Made by a program: the position numbers and the translations under genes
The notes under the pieces: generated by a model
Seen by the model: only the letters and a program-made list of their open reading frames with translations
Told to the model about the DNA's origin: nothing
Databases searched by the model: none
Shown here: positions 53,860 through 61,303 of the stretch, one piece after another
Position numbering within the stretch: the first letter of the stretch is position 1
How the letters are laid out: each line of letters starts with the position of its first letter
Assembly (NCBI GenBank): GCA_004208945.1
Contig: SGPE01000030.1
Location: 744,001-808,000 of the forward strand
From: Pseudoalteromonas sp. CO133X
GTDB taxonomy: Bacteria > Pseudomonadota > Gammaproteobacteria > Enterobacterales > Alteromonadaceae
Length of the DNA stretch: 64,000 bases
Reading direction: 5' to 3'

Positions 53860-54687
53860 ATGAAAACATATTCGCTCGTTTTTTTAATACTATTTAACCT
53901 CGCTTTTTTAAGTTCAACAGCTAATTCTGAGCCTTTAGAAATAAAAGTGATGGATGACTTTATTCCGCAAGCAAATGGAAAGCCGAGAAATGAAGCAACT
54001 ATTTTCTTACTCGAAGCTGTAAAAGAAATACAGAATGAAATAAACATCCAGTTTGTTCCCGCAAGCAGATTGCGAGAGTGGAAACAACTCAGCATGCTCC
54101 CTGATGTTTGCTTGTATAACAAGTTAAAAACACCTGAACGAGAGGCTAATGCCCTATTTACTCGCTACCCAATTATGGCATTTCCTGCAAATAGGCTCAT
54201 TGTATTTAATATGCCTACATTACCTGATTCACTGTCACTGGAAAAAGCAATCAATGACTACGACCTCACGATTGGCGTAACAAGTGGACGCTCGTATTCC
54301 GCGGATATTGATACCTTTATTAAAAAAAATGAAAAACACTTTTTTAAACTTGAAGGCGCAACCAATGCGAGTCGCTTGGGGCAGATGCTCTTTCAAAACA
54401 AAATAGATGCCATTATTGAATATAGAGACGTGTTTATAAACCGATATCAACGCGCTGCTAGGACGGATAAAATACGTTATTTAACCATTGAGCCTGACCA
54501 AGCAGCTGTTTTTGGTTATATAGCATGTTCACCTTCGCCGCAAGGAAGGCAAGCCATTGCGTTATTTGACCGTGCGCTTCAAAGTGAAAGAGTCAAAACT
54601 CTTATTAGCAAACGGCTATCAGAGCTGTTTCCAGCTCCTGAACAAAAAGTCATTATTGAGGCATTTAATAATGCTTACGTGCATTAA
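53860..54687 (+). CDS. Periplasmic solute-binding-like protein, related to the one at 11.5 kb
   Basis: The protein of 275 residues has a signal peptide (about residues 1-23, ending TANSEP) and a type-II binding fold. The motif C-L-Y-N-x-x-KTPERE (C84) and IACSPSPQGRQAIALFD parallel the protein at 11499-12329, so they are paralogues. No transporter genes are nearby. The ATG is chosen because the signal peptide starts there; the frame is open 16 codons upstream. Its stop overlaps that of the convergent oxidoreductase by four bases. Confidence 0.7.
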   Translation: MKTYSLVFLILFNLAFLSSTANSEPLEIKVMDDFIPQANGKPRNEATIFLLEAVKEIQNEINIQFVPASRLREWKQLSMLPDVCLYNKLKTPEREANALFTRYPIMAFPANRLIVFNMPTLPDSLSLEKAINDYDLTIGVTSGRSYSADIDTFIKKNEKHFFKLEGATNASRLGQMLFQNKIDAIIEYRDVFINRYQRAARTDKIRYLTIEPDQAAVFGYIACSPSPQGRQAIALFDRALQSERVKTLISKRLSELFPAPEQKVIIEAFNNAYVH

Positions 54688-55655
54688 TTAGCTAGAATTT
54701 GTTCCATTACCCAACTTGTATGAAGTGCTGACTCTCCTGTCGATGGGTGTGGTGCCCCTTGGTCAAAAAACCTCGCTATATTTTCAACATGAAACTGTTG
54801 AATATGAACGGGGTTTTCGATGGGAAATCTACACTTACCAGCAAGGTTATTGAGCTCAATTGGCTTTTCATCAAATACACTAAAGCGTATTTCACCTTTG
54901 CTGCCATAAATAACCACATCATCGAAACGCTTAGCAGAGGCAAAATTCCAACTGCCAACACCTGTCACACCAGAACTGTGCTGCCAATGAGCTGTAACAG
55001 CATCAAATGCTGAGTACAATCCTTGTTGATTTGAACTAAAACCATGAACCCGAGTAAACTCGCCCAATAAGTAAGCGAATAAATCTAAGCCATGACTCGC
55101 TAAGTCATCAAAGTAGCCACCACGAGCAATGCATTTATCAGTGCGCCAATTATATTCACCGGACAAATCAAGTTCGCTTGGCACTTTACTTAAGTGCCAA
55201 CTTACATGGCGTACTTGGCCAATTTTACCATTTTGAATAAGTTCTTTAACCTTATTAAACCGTGGTAAAGAGCGTCGATAGTAAGCGACAAATAATGGTT
55301 GTTTAGCACCTTTAAACGCCTCAACAATTGCATAGCTCTCTTCGTAACTAGGAGCGAGTGGCTTTTCGATGCAGCAAGGTTTGCCTGCTTTGGCAACTTC
55401 AAGCGCCAAGTCTTTATGACTATCGGGTGGCGTTGCTATATAAACAGCATCAACCATTTCATCGTTTATTAGCTCGCTGTTAGCTGCGAATACTTTGGGT
55501 ACAGTATGGCGTGTAGCATAATCATGCGCTTTGTTTAAATCTCTGCGTGTAACGCCAATAAGTTCAATACCCTTTACTTGCTGATAAGCAGGGCCACTTT
55601 TTACCTCAGTTACCGCTCCACAGCCAATAATGGCAAAACGAATAGGCTTATTCAT
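54684..55655 (-). CDS. Gfo/Idh/MocA family NAD(P)-dependent oxidoreductase
   Basis: The protein of 323 residues has the dinucleotide motif FAIIGCGAVTE, the EKPLAPS loop with the conserved lysine and a DLASHGLDLF histidine/aspartate pair. Such enzymes oxidise sugars, inositols or related cyclic alcohols. AAGGAA upstream of the ATG supports the start. It overlaps the upstream kinase-like gene by eight bases, so the two probably form a unit. Confidence 0.85.
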   Translation of the reverse strand: MNKPIRFAIIGCGAVTEVKSGPAYQQVKGIELIGVTRRDLNKAHDYATRHTVPKVFAANSELINDEMVDAVYIATPPDSHKDLALEVAKAGKPCCIEKPLAPSYEESYAIVEAFKGAKQPLFVAYYRRSLPRFNKVKELIQNGKIGQVRHVSWHLSKVPSELDLSGEYNWRTDKCIARGGYFDDLASHGLDLFAYLLGEFTRVHGFSSNQQGLYSAFDAVTAHWQHSSGVTGVGSWNFASAKRFDDVVIYGSKGEIRFSVFDEKPIELNNLAGKCRFPIENPVHIQQFHVENIARFFDQGAPHPSTGESALHTSWVMEQILAN

Positions 55656-56610
55656 CGTATTCCTTATTTTTATTGAGGTATTCATTGAATTGGTTTTGCA
55701 TATAACCATTTATCTTTACATGCTGAGGGCTCCAACCTGATAAAAACCGATAAAAATCAGCCCATGCATAACACCACAGATCACGCCAACTACTGATCAA
55801 ATCGTCTGCATTTATAGTGCCCTGATACTGTTTAAGTGCTGCATTTAACTCTGCGAAATATCGATTTAGGTAGGTTTGCGCATTTAACTTCAGTGCGCTC
55901 TCATTTAAACAACTTCCCAAAAAGTACATTACATCGATAACGCCAATCCCTTTTCCAACATATTGAAAGTCATAACCAAGTACATGATTAGTCTGTGAGT
56001 TAATAGCAAAATTAGCACGCTTTGCATCCCCATGTATTAGTGTTTGATATTTGCATTGATAAAGTGCGCAATCAATATGTTCAGCTGCGGCTTTAAGGGA
56101 CGAGTCGGACATTCGCGCGTATTCATCAGGACGCGTGGCTAAATGCCAATAACTGCCTCTAGGCCATAACTCCTCGCCCGACGTTGATAAATGAAAAGCA
56201 TGAAAATGCGCTAACCATTTAAGTATTGCATGAATATGTTGAGTGTGTGCTTGAGCTTGTTGATAGCCAAGCGCTGTAAAATCATCAAAAATTAAAGCAA
56301 ATTGATTTTGCTTCTGTATCTGATTAAAACAAGGAATGGCGGCAGCTTGGTCTGGTAAAGATGAGCTGTATTGCTTATACCAATTGTATTCAACTAAATA
56401 AGATTGCTGCTTTCTGGCTAGGGCAAATTGACTTTGCTTAATTCGCGAGTGTTCTATGAAATCAGGCATAGAAATCAATTTAATGACCCGCGTTTCACCG
56501 TCTAACCGGCAACGAATAATTTCGCCACAGCCGCTCCATAGAGTGCTAATCACATTAATAACTTCAATATCTTGATAGTTATTTTTTAATAAAGAATAAA
56601 ATTCTGACAT
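55648..56610 (-). CDS. APH/choline-kinase-like phosphotransferase
   Basis: This protein of about 320 residues has the catalytic loop LIHGDAKRANF (HGDxxxxN type) and a DFQYVG metal motif, typical of aminoglycoside/choline or ecdysteroid-type kinases. The substrate is unknown. It is coupled to the following oxidoreductase, so the two may act on the same small molecule. Start position is uncertain, because no ribosome site is clear before ATG or the TTG two codons upstream. Confidence 0.75.
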   Translation of the reverse strand: MSEFYSLLKNNYQDIEVINVISTLWSGCGEIIRCRLDGETRVIKLISMPDFIEHSRIKQSQFALARKQQSYLVEYNWYKQYSSSLPDQAAAIPCFNQIQKQNQFALIFDDFTALGYQQAQAHTQHIHAILKWLAHFHAFHLSTSGEELWPRGSYWHLATRPDEYARMSDSSLKAAAEHIDCALYQCKYQTLIHGDAKRANFAINSQTNHVLGYDFQYVGKGIGVIDVMYFLGSCLNESALKLNAQTYLNRYFAELNAALKQYQGTINADDLISSWRDLWCYAWADFYRFLSGWSPQHVKINGYMQNQFNEYLNKNKEYDE

Positions 56611-56658
56611 CAACAAACAATATAAAAATACACAACCAGATTATGTCAGGCAAACTAA

Positions 56659-56686
56659 TAAAAAAATAGGCCTATTAAGGCCTATT
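56659..56686 (-). terminator. Rho-independent terminator after TonB receptor
   Basis: AATAGGCC and GGCCTATT form an eight-base stem around TATTAA with a run of Ts on the minus strand, ten bases after the receptor stop. Confidence 0.82.
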
Positions 56687-56695
56687 CGTTATGTG

Positions 56696-58780
56696 CTACC
56701 ACGTGTAGTTTACGGTCAAACTGACGGTACGTGGGTCACCTACAAATAACTGCCCGTAACCATAACCACCACTCCAGTGCTGTTTATCGAGTGCATTATC
56801 AGCAAGCAATGCAGCATTCCAACTTGGTTTCTTGAAATATACACCTGCTTGCAACAGTGTATACGATGGCAAAACAGCTTCGTCGGTTGTATTACGCTTA
56901 TCAACATAACTTGCCCCCGCCGCTAACTGCCATGTATCGTTTAAGCTATATTTACTCCATAGTGTGGCTGAATTTTTTGGTGCATTTTCTTTTTGTTTAC
57001 CAATTAAAAGCGTATTCGTGTCTTCAGTTATTTCAGCCCTATTATAGGCGTAATTAGCAATCACTAACCAATTATCAGAGAGCTGTCCGTTAATATCGAT
57101 TTCGAAACCTGTGGCTTGTTCCTCACCCCTTTGACGAAAAACTCGGTAACCTAATTGCTGTGAACGGGCAAAATCTTGCACTAACACATTCTGCTTTGTT
57201 ATTTGGTAGATGGACGTTGTTAGCAACACCTTTTCGTCAAATAACTTTGCCTTATAACCAATTTCGTAGAGGTAACTATCGATTGGTCCAAATGGCCCAC
57301 CTTGCTCTTCGGTATTTAAAAATGTGGATGGGGGTTCAAAGCCGGTTACCCAACTGGCATAGACACTTGAGTCTTGAGTAAGATTATAAACAACACCTAA
57401 GCGAGGTAAAAAATCACTGTCTGAACTTTCATTGCCATTTAGATCTGTTAACTTATAATCTTCACGACGTACACTGGCTAAAATTGACCAGTCATCGAAT
57501 TTAATATGATCTTGAATGTAAAGGCCGTTACTCTTTAATCCACCACCAAATTCAAAACGGTCGCCTAAATTGTAACTTGCTATATCGGGTTGCTCATAGG
57601 TTGGGTTTAAAATATCAAATGTACCTGCTGAGCGACTCATTCGTTGCGCATTGAGTTTATGGTTATCAATGTAATCGCCACCGATGACAATATTGTGCTC
57701 AACATCACCGGTATAAACTTTACCTGTTATGTAAGCAGTCACATTATCTGAATCGGCATCAATATCACGGTCTGTATACCAAACATTAAATACGGAGTCT
57801 GATCCATCAACATATGTCGCTGCACGATGCTCAACCAGCTTTTGTTCACTATCTAAATGCATGTATTTAAAACCCAATGACCAATAATCATTAAAATGAT
57901 GATCTAAAGTCACACTTGATGATAACGAGGTTGTATCTAGCTTATCCCCAGGCTGATTTGAGGATAAAGATATAGGCACCTGAGATAAATCGGTCGCGTT
58001 ACGTAAATTGGGTTGACCGCGGTCGAGTAACCCCTTGCTGTCAGAGTAAACCACCTCAACATTAATTTTAGTATCGTCGCTTAGTAAATATGTAAAACTG
58101 GGTGAGAGTAATAAACTCTCATTAAAAATATTATCTCTGAACGTTTCTGAATCTTCGTAGCCAGCATTAAACCGATAAAGCCAACGATCATTGCTAGCTA
58201 CCTTGCCTGTTGTGTCTAATGCGACATATTTATCAGAATAACTACCAAGGCGAGCACTAATGCTATGGCGGCTTTCACCAAGCGGTTTTTTAGTTACTGT
58301 ATTAACCGTGCCACCTGGGCTTGCATCACCAAATACAGCAGAAGCTGGCCCTTTAATAACTTCGACACGTTCAACATGAGCAATTAAGGTTTGATTCCAA
58401 AAGTTATTATGAGTACGCATACCATTGACGCGGCGATCGTCTTGGCTGCGAAACCCCCGAATTGTAATGTCATCATAAACAGAGTATTCATTCGCGCCGC
58501 TAATAAAAGGAGTAACATCGTTTAAGCGCATCATTGCTTGATCTTGTATCACCTCCTTGGTTACTGCGCTTACTGATTGCGGGATCTCAAGAATATCAGC
58601 AGCAGTGCGGGTAACAGAATAACTGTAATCAGAGAATGTTGTTTGCGAGCTTCGCCCTAAAACCTCTATCACTTCAATATCAGAAAGTATTTTTTTGCTT
58701 GGCTGCTTTTGTGTTTGCGACACGGCTTGTGTTGTAACGAATACAGCTGATATCAGTAGAGCCAATTTTTTAATTTTCAT
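56696..58780 (-). CDS. TonB-dependent siderophore receptor
   Basis: This 694-residue outer-membrane receptor has a signal peptide, a TonB-box/secretin region (SDIEVIEVLGR), a plug domain (about residues 60-170 with ITIRGFRSQDDRRVNG and ERVEVIKGPASAVFG-x-SPGGTVNTVTKKP) and a 22-strand barrel ending in VNYTW with a terminal aromatic. The plug pattern is that of ferrichrome/hydroxamate-type siderophore receptors. No siderophore synthesis or ABC genes are adjacent. A Fur-like box lies upstream. Confidence 0.92.
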   Translation of the reverse strand: MKIKKLALLISAVFVTTQAVSQTQKQPSKKILSDIEVIEVLGRSSQTTFSDYSYSVTRTAADILEIPQSVSAVTKEVIQDQAMMRLNDVTPFISGANEYSVYDDITIRGFRSQDDRRVNGMRTHNNFWNQTLIAHVERVEVIKGPASAVFGDASPGGTVNTVTKKPLGESRHSISARLGSYSDKYVALDTTGKVASNDRWLYRFNAGYEDSETFRDNIFNESLLLSPSFTYLLSDDTKINVEVVYSDSKGLLDRGQPNLRNATDLSQVPISLSSNQPGDKLDTTSLSSSVTLDHHFNDYWSLGFKYMHLDSEQKLVEHRAATYVDGSDSVFNVWYTDRDIDADSDNVTAYITGKVYTGDVEHNIVIGGDYIDNHKLNAQRMSRSAGTFDILNPTYEQPDIASYNLGDRFEFGGGLKSNGLYIQDHIKFDDWSILASVRREDYKLTDLNGNESSDSDFLPRLGVVYNLTQDSSVYASWVTGFEPPSTFLNTEEQGGPFGPIDSYLYEIGYKAKLFDEKVLLTTSIYQITKQNVLVQDFARSQQLGYRVFRQRGEEQATGFEIDINGQLSDNWLVIANYAYNRAEITEDTNTLLIGKQKENAPKNSATLWSKYSLNDTWQLAAGASYVDKRNTTDEAVLPSYTLLQAGVYFKKPSWNAALLADNALDKQHWSGGYGYGQLFVGDPRTVSLTVNYTW

Positions 58781-58819
58781 TTCCCTTCCTTGTACCTATA
58801 AAAGAGCAAAAGATTAATT

Positions 58820-58838
58820 AAAAATAATTATCATTTCA
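58820..58838. promoter_or_regulatory. Candidate Fur box upstream of the TonB receptor
   Basis: The 19 bases match 13 of 19 positions of the Fur consensus, with the core TATCATT intact, about 40 bases upstream of the receptor start. This is typical of iron-regulated receptor genes. Confidence 0.6.
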
Positions 58839-59023
58839 ATTGTATTTTAGGTGTGTAAGAAAAAATGAAACCAAAAAACGAACTTAGTTAGTAATAAATT
58901 TTAAAGCTTATTAATTATAGGGATAGCTCCAGATTATCAGTACGTTAAATACATTGTACTCAAGAGGGGTTAGTAGCAAGCTGTTCAGGTGTGCTGGCCG
59001 GGTACGCTGATGATGACAGGACT

Positions 59024-59293
59024 TTAATTTGTTAGCGCTTTGCATTTGAGCACACAAATACCAAGTTCATTTGCAATTTGCTCCTTGGTAATTTCTGCAC
59101 CTTCTAGGCTGTCATGAAGAGCGGCGGCGCATAGCCCATTTTCATCTTGAACATGAGCAATATTAACAAGTATATCGACAACTTCGATTAAATGGTTAAT
59201 GTAGGGTGAGCCATCTGATTTACGCTGTTGTTGAGCGTGGTATTGGGCAGCCAACCGAAGTGATTTAGCCAAAAGCGCAAAATGATTCATCAT
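59024..59293 (-). pseudogene. Truncated RelA/SpoT-like HD domain protein
   Basis: This 89-residue frame has AAQYHAQQQRKSDGSPYINHLIEV and ALHDSLEG, the HD hydrolase start of MESH1/SpoT-type ppGpp hydrolases. The usual protein is about 180 residues with further motifs; here it ends after the second metal motif with ICVLKCKALTN and no continuation is found nearby in the other frames. It appears to be a broken gene, though a short functional form cannot be excluded. Confidence 0.7.
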
Positions 59294-59452
59294 GGCAACC
59301 TCAAAGTTTTAGAACAAAATTAAGCGTAGACCGTGTTGATGTATTTTGTCACGTTAAAGTGCTGCTATGGTAAATCACATGCAAGCATCAAGCTATTTGA
59401 GCCAGCGCCACTAGTAAGTGGCACTGACACAGATTGCACAGTCTGCTGTTAG

Positions 59453-59488
59453 CAAGTGCGCAGTTCTACTGGATAAAATGCGCACTTG
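59453..59488. repeat. Perfect 10-base inverted repeat in the gap before the HD fragment
   Basis: CAAGTGCGCA and TGCGCACTTG pair perfectly with a 16-base loop, followed after four bases by a T6 run. It could be a weak terminator. The rest of this 280-base gap holds no gene that I can see. Confidence 0.5.
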
Positions 59489-59570
59489 ATAGCTTTTTTG
59501 TTAGGCAATAAACAGGAAAAAGGCAAGACGCGACCCCATTTACTTACTTCCCTTAATACCCTTAACATAC

Positions 59571-60020
59571 CTAATTAAAACAAAGACTCAAATCTTCATG
59601 ATTCAATTGCCCTAACTTTTGATAATTTGTAGTGCAATATTCAGTAGAGTAATTGTTTTTTAAACTTTCTGGAGTCGAGACTATCCACCAAGAAGTATCA
59701 TCAGCGTAGGCTATATTAATTTTGAAAATACTAAATTTAATGCCAAACTCTTCAGAACCACTTGACTTACCTAGTGTTACATCGTTCGTTTCAATTTTAG
59801 CTACACTATTTCCTGAATTAATAAACAACCAATCAAATGCTGCCCTTCGAGAATTATCTTCATGCTCAAGAAGCTTGAAAGCACCATATTTCAGAATATT
59901 ATCTGCTGGGTCTACCGCCCTAACAAAAATAAACACTCCGTTGTCTACCTGTTCACTCTCTAGATTTTCACTACAAGCTGTTAACGTTGTAAATAATATA
60001 AATAAAATAAATTGTCGCAT
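59571..60020 (-). CDS. Small lipoprotein, candidate immunity protein for the Rhs tip
   Basis: This 149-residue protein begins with a lipoprotein signal (lipobox LTAC at residues 13-16, CSENLESEQ after). I recognise no domain in the remaining part. Its ATG overlaps the stop of the Rhs tip by one base (TAATG), so its translation depends on the Rhs frame. Immunity genes of Rhs/CDI toxins lie exactly here; a lipoprotein would fit a toxin that acts in the periplasm or on the membrane. AT-rich like the Rhs tip. Confidence 0.65.
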   Translation of the reverse strand: MRQFILFILFTTLTACSENLESEQVDNGVFIFVRAVDPADNILKYGAFKLLEHEDNSRRAAFDWLFINSGNSVAKIETNDVTLGKSSGSEEFGIKFSIFKINIAYADDTSWWIVSTPESLKNNYSTEYCTTNYQKLGQLNHEDLSLCFN

Positions 60021-61048
60021 TAGTAATTATTCCATAAAAAAGTTGATGGTGCAGAGCAATTCCCATTACTACAGTGTCGTAACTGATAATCTGTTCGAAT
60101 TAACTTAGCCTTTTCATAATTAGGAAACACCTCATAATTTAATTTATCACTATAAATACCAAGTAACTCTATATCTTTCAGATTCGATTTATTAATGGAA
60201 AATAAATGAGTCTTTTCATATCTTTCATAGTAGGGAACACGGAAATAATGAAACGCCCTGTATTGCACTCCTGTTGGCATTGAGACTCCAGAAGTAAGAT
60301 CTGGCGTTTTAGGAATTTTTCCGGCAAAGCTTAATGAGGCTGAAAAAATATCATCAACTAGCGTATCTTTCCATTGCCCAAATGATTCATACATTATTAC
60401 TGGCGTTCCATCAGGATTATGTTTAATAAACTCATACTGAACATTTTTCTTAAAAAACTCCCTTTCATCACTTGACTCAGAAAGTTGCTGATTTAAAGAA
60501 TTCCCCTCACCTGTAATATCTCTTTCATCTGTAATGTAACGATTCAAATTAGCGTTTTCAATGTTGCCTTTTGCTAATGTTTGCTGGTTCATTAGATCCA
60601 GAGTATCACCACCCTTAGTGTGCGCAAGCATTCCTGTTACTTGTGCACCATTACCCAACTTACTAGCAGCAAAGTCAGCCACATTTCCAGCGAAATTACT
60701 GTGACGACTATTCATTGACTTAGTACCGAGCACTTCACCTGTATCAGCATCTTTGACTTCAACATCAACACACGATTTTATATTGGTTCCTGTTTCAGCC
60801 GCACAGTATCCTGTCGGGTCAGTACCACTGAGCGGATTATTCATTATGTAAGAATAAGGGTTAATACTCTGGCTATTCGTTGGGCTTTGAATAATCGGGT
60901 CAACTGACATAAACCTGCCTAGGTTATAATCGTACACCCGACCGTTCATATGAATAAGCTCAATATCATCCAAATGCTCGTGGTCAGTAAAGCCACGTCG
61001 TGTTTTTGCATCTGTTAAGTCATTTAGCTTTGCGTTTCCAACCGGCAT
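60020..61048 (-). CDS. Orphan Rhs C-terminal tip with variable domain, candidate toxin
   Basis: This 342-residue frame begins within an Rhs core: residues about 19-81 contain RGFTDHEHL, MNGRVYDYNLGRFMSVDPI and NPLSGTDPTGY, the end of the Rhs shell. Residues 82-342 are a variable C-terminus I do not recognise, as expected for toxin tips. Upstream the same frame continues about 30 codons (YDPFGKPRLASGG) and is then stopped by TAA near 61143, so the rest of the Rhs protein is missing. Whether the fragment is translated from the ATG alone is unclear; the ribosome site is weak. Confidence 0.75.
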   Translation of the reverse strand: MPVGNAKLNDLTDAKTRRGFTDHEHLDDIELIHMNGRVYDYNLGRFMSVDPIIQSPTNSQSINPYSYIMNNPLSGTDPTGYCAAETGTNIKSCVDVEVKDADTGEVLGTKSMNSRHSNFAGNVADFAASKLGNGAQVTGMLAHTKGGDTLDLMNQQTLAKGNIENANLNRYITDERDITGEGNSLNQQLSESSDEREFFKKNVQYEFIKHNPDGTPVIMYESFGQWKDTLVDDIFSASLSFAGKIPKTPDLTSGVSMPTGVQYRAFHYFRVPYYERYEKTHLFSINKSNLKDIELLGIYSDKLNYEVFPNYEKAKLIRTDYQLRHCSNGNCSAPSTFLWNNY

Positions 61049-61142
61049 TAAGCCACCACTGGCTAAACGTGGTTTACCAAATGGGTCATAGTTGCCTTGA
61101 GTGGTCGCATAACTATTATAGTCTGTGATAATGCACGCACTT
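61049..61142 (-). pseudogene. In-frame extension of the Rhs core up to a stop codon
   Basis: The reading frame of the Rhs tip continues here as ITDYNSYATTQGNYDPFGKPRLASGG, typical Rhs core sequence, but with no usable start codon and a stop at its upstream end. The Rhs shell was lost here. No recombinase or IS was seen at the break. Confidence 0.65.
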
Positions 61143-61232
61143 TAAGACAGTTTCTATGTAAGGACTGTAGTGCTTCTATTCTCTTTGTAACTCACGTAGA
61201 TTGCGTACATTTATAAGGGAAGTTTAGATAAT

Positions 61233-61260
61233 AAAAAAACCCGTGCTAAACACGGGTTTT
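61233..61260 (-). terminator. Rho-independent terminator after fadE
   Basis: AAAACCCGTG and CACGGGTTTT form a 10-base stem around CTAAA, with seven Ts on the minus strand, 44 bases after the fadE stop. Confidence 0.85.
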
Positions 61261-61303
61261 CGAAGATAAAGTCCTAATACTGCTCAGGACTTGCATTGTT
61301 GAA

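Noticed and set aside
59024..59530. attC-like core (GTTAGGC near 59500) suggesting an integron cassette
   Set aside because: A matching RYYYAAC partner at the expected distance was not found, and there is no integrase in the window.
59520..59570. Short tract resembling REP-transposase flanks before the lipoprotein gene
   Set aside because: The resemblance rests on memory of a short motif; no transposase or second copy is visible here.
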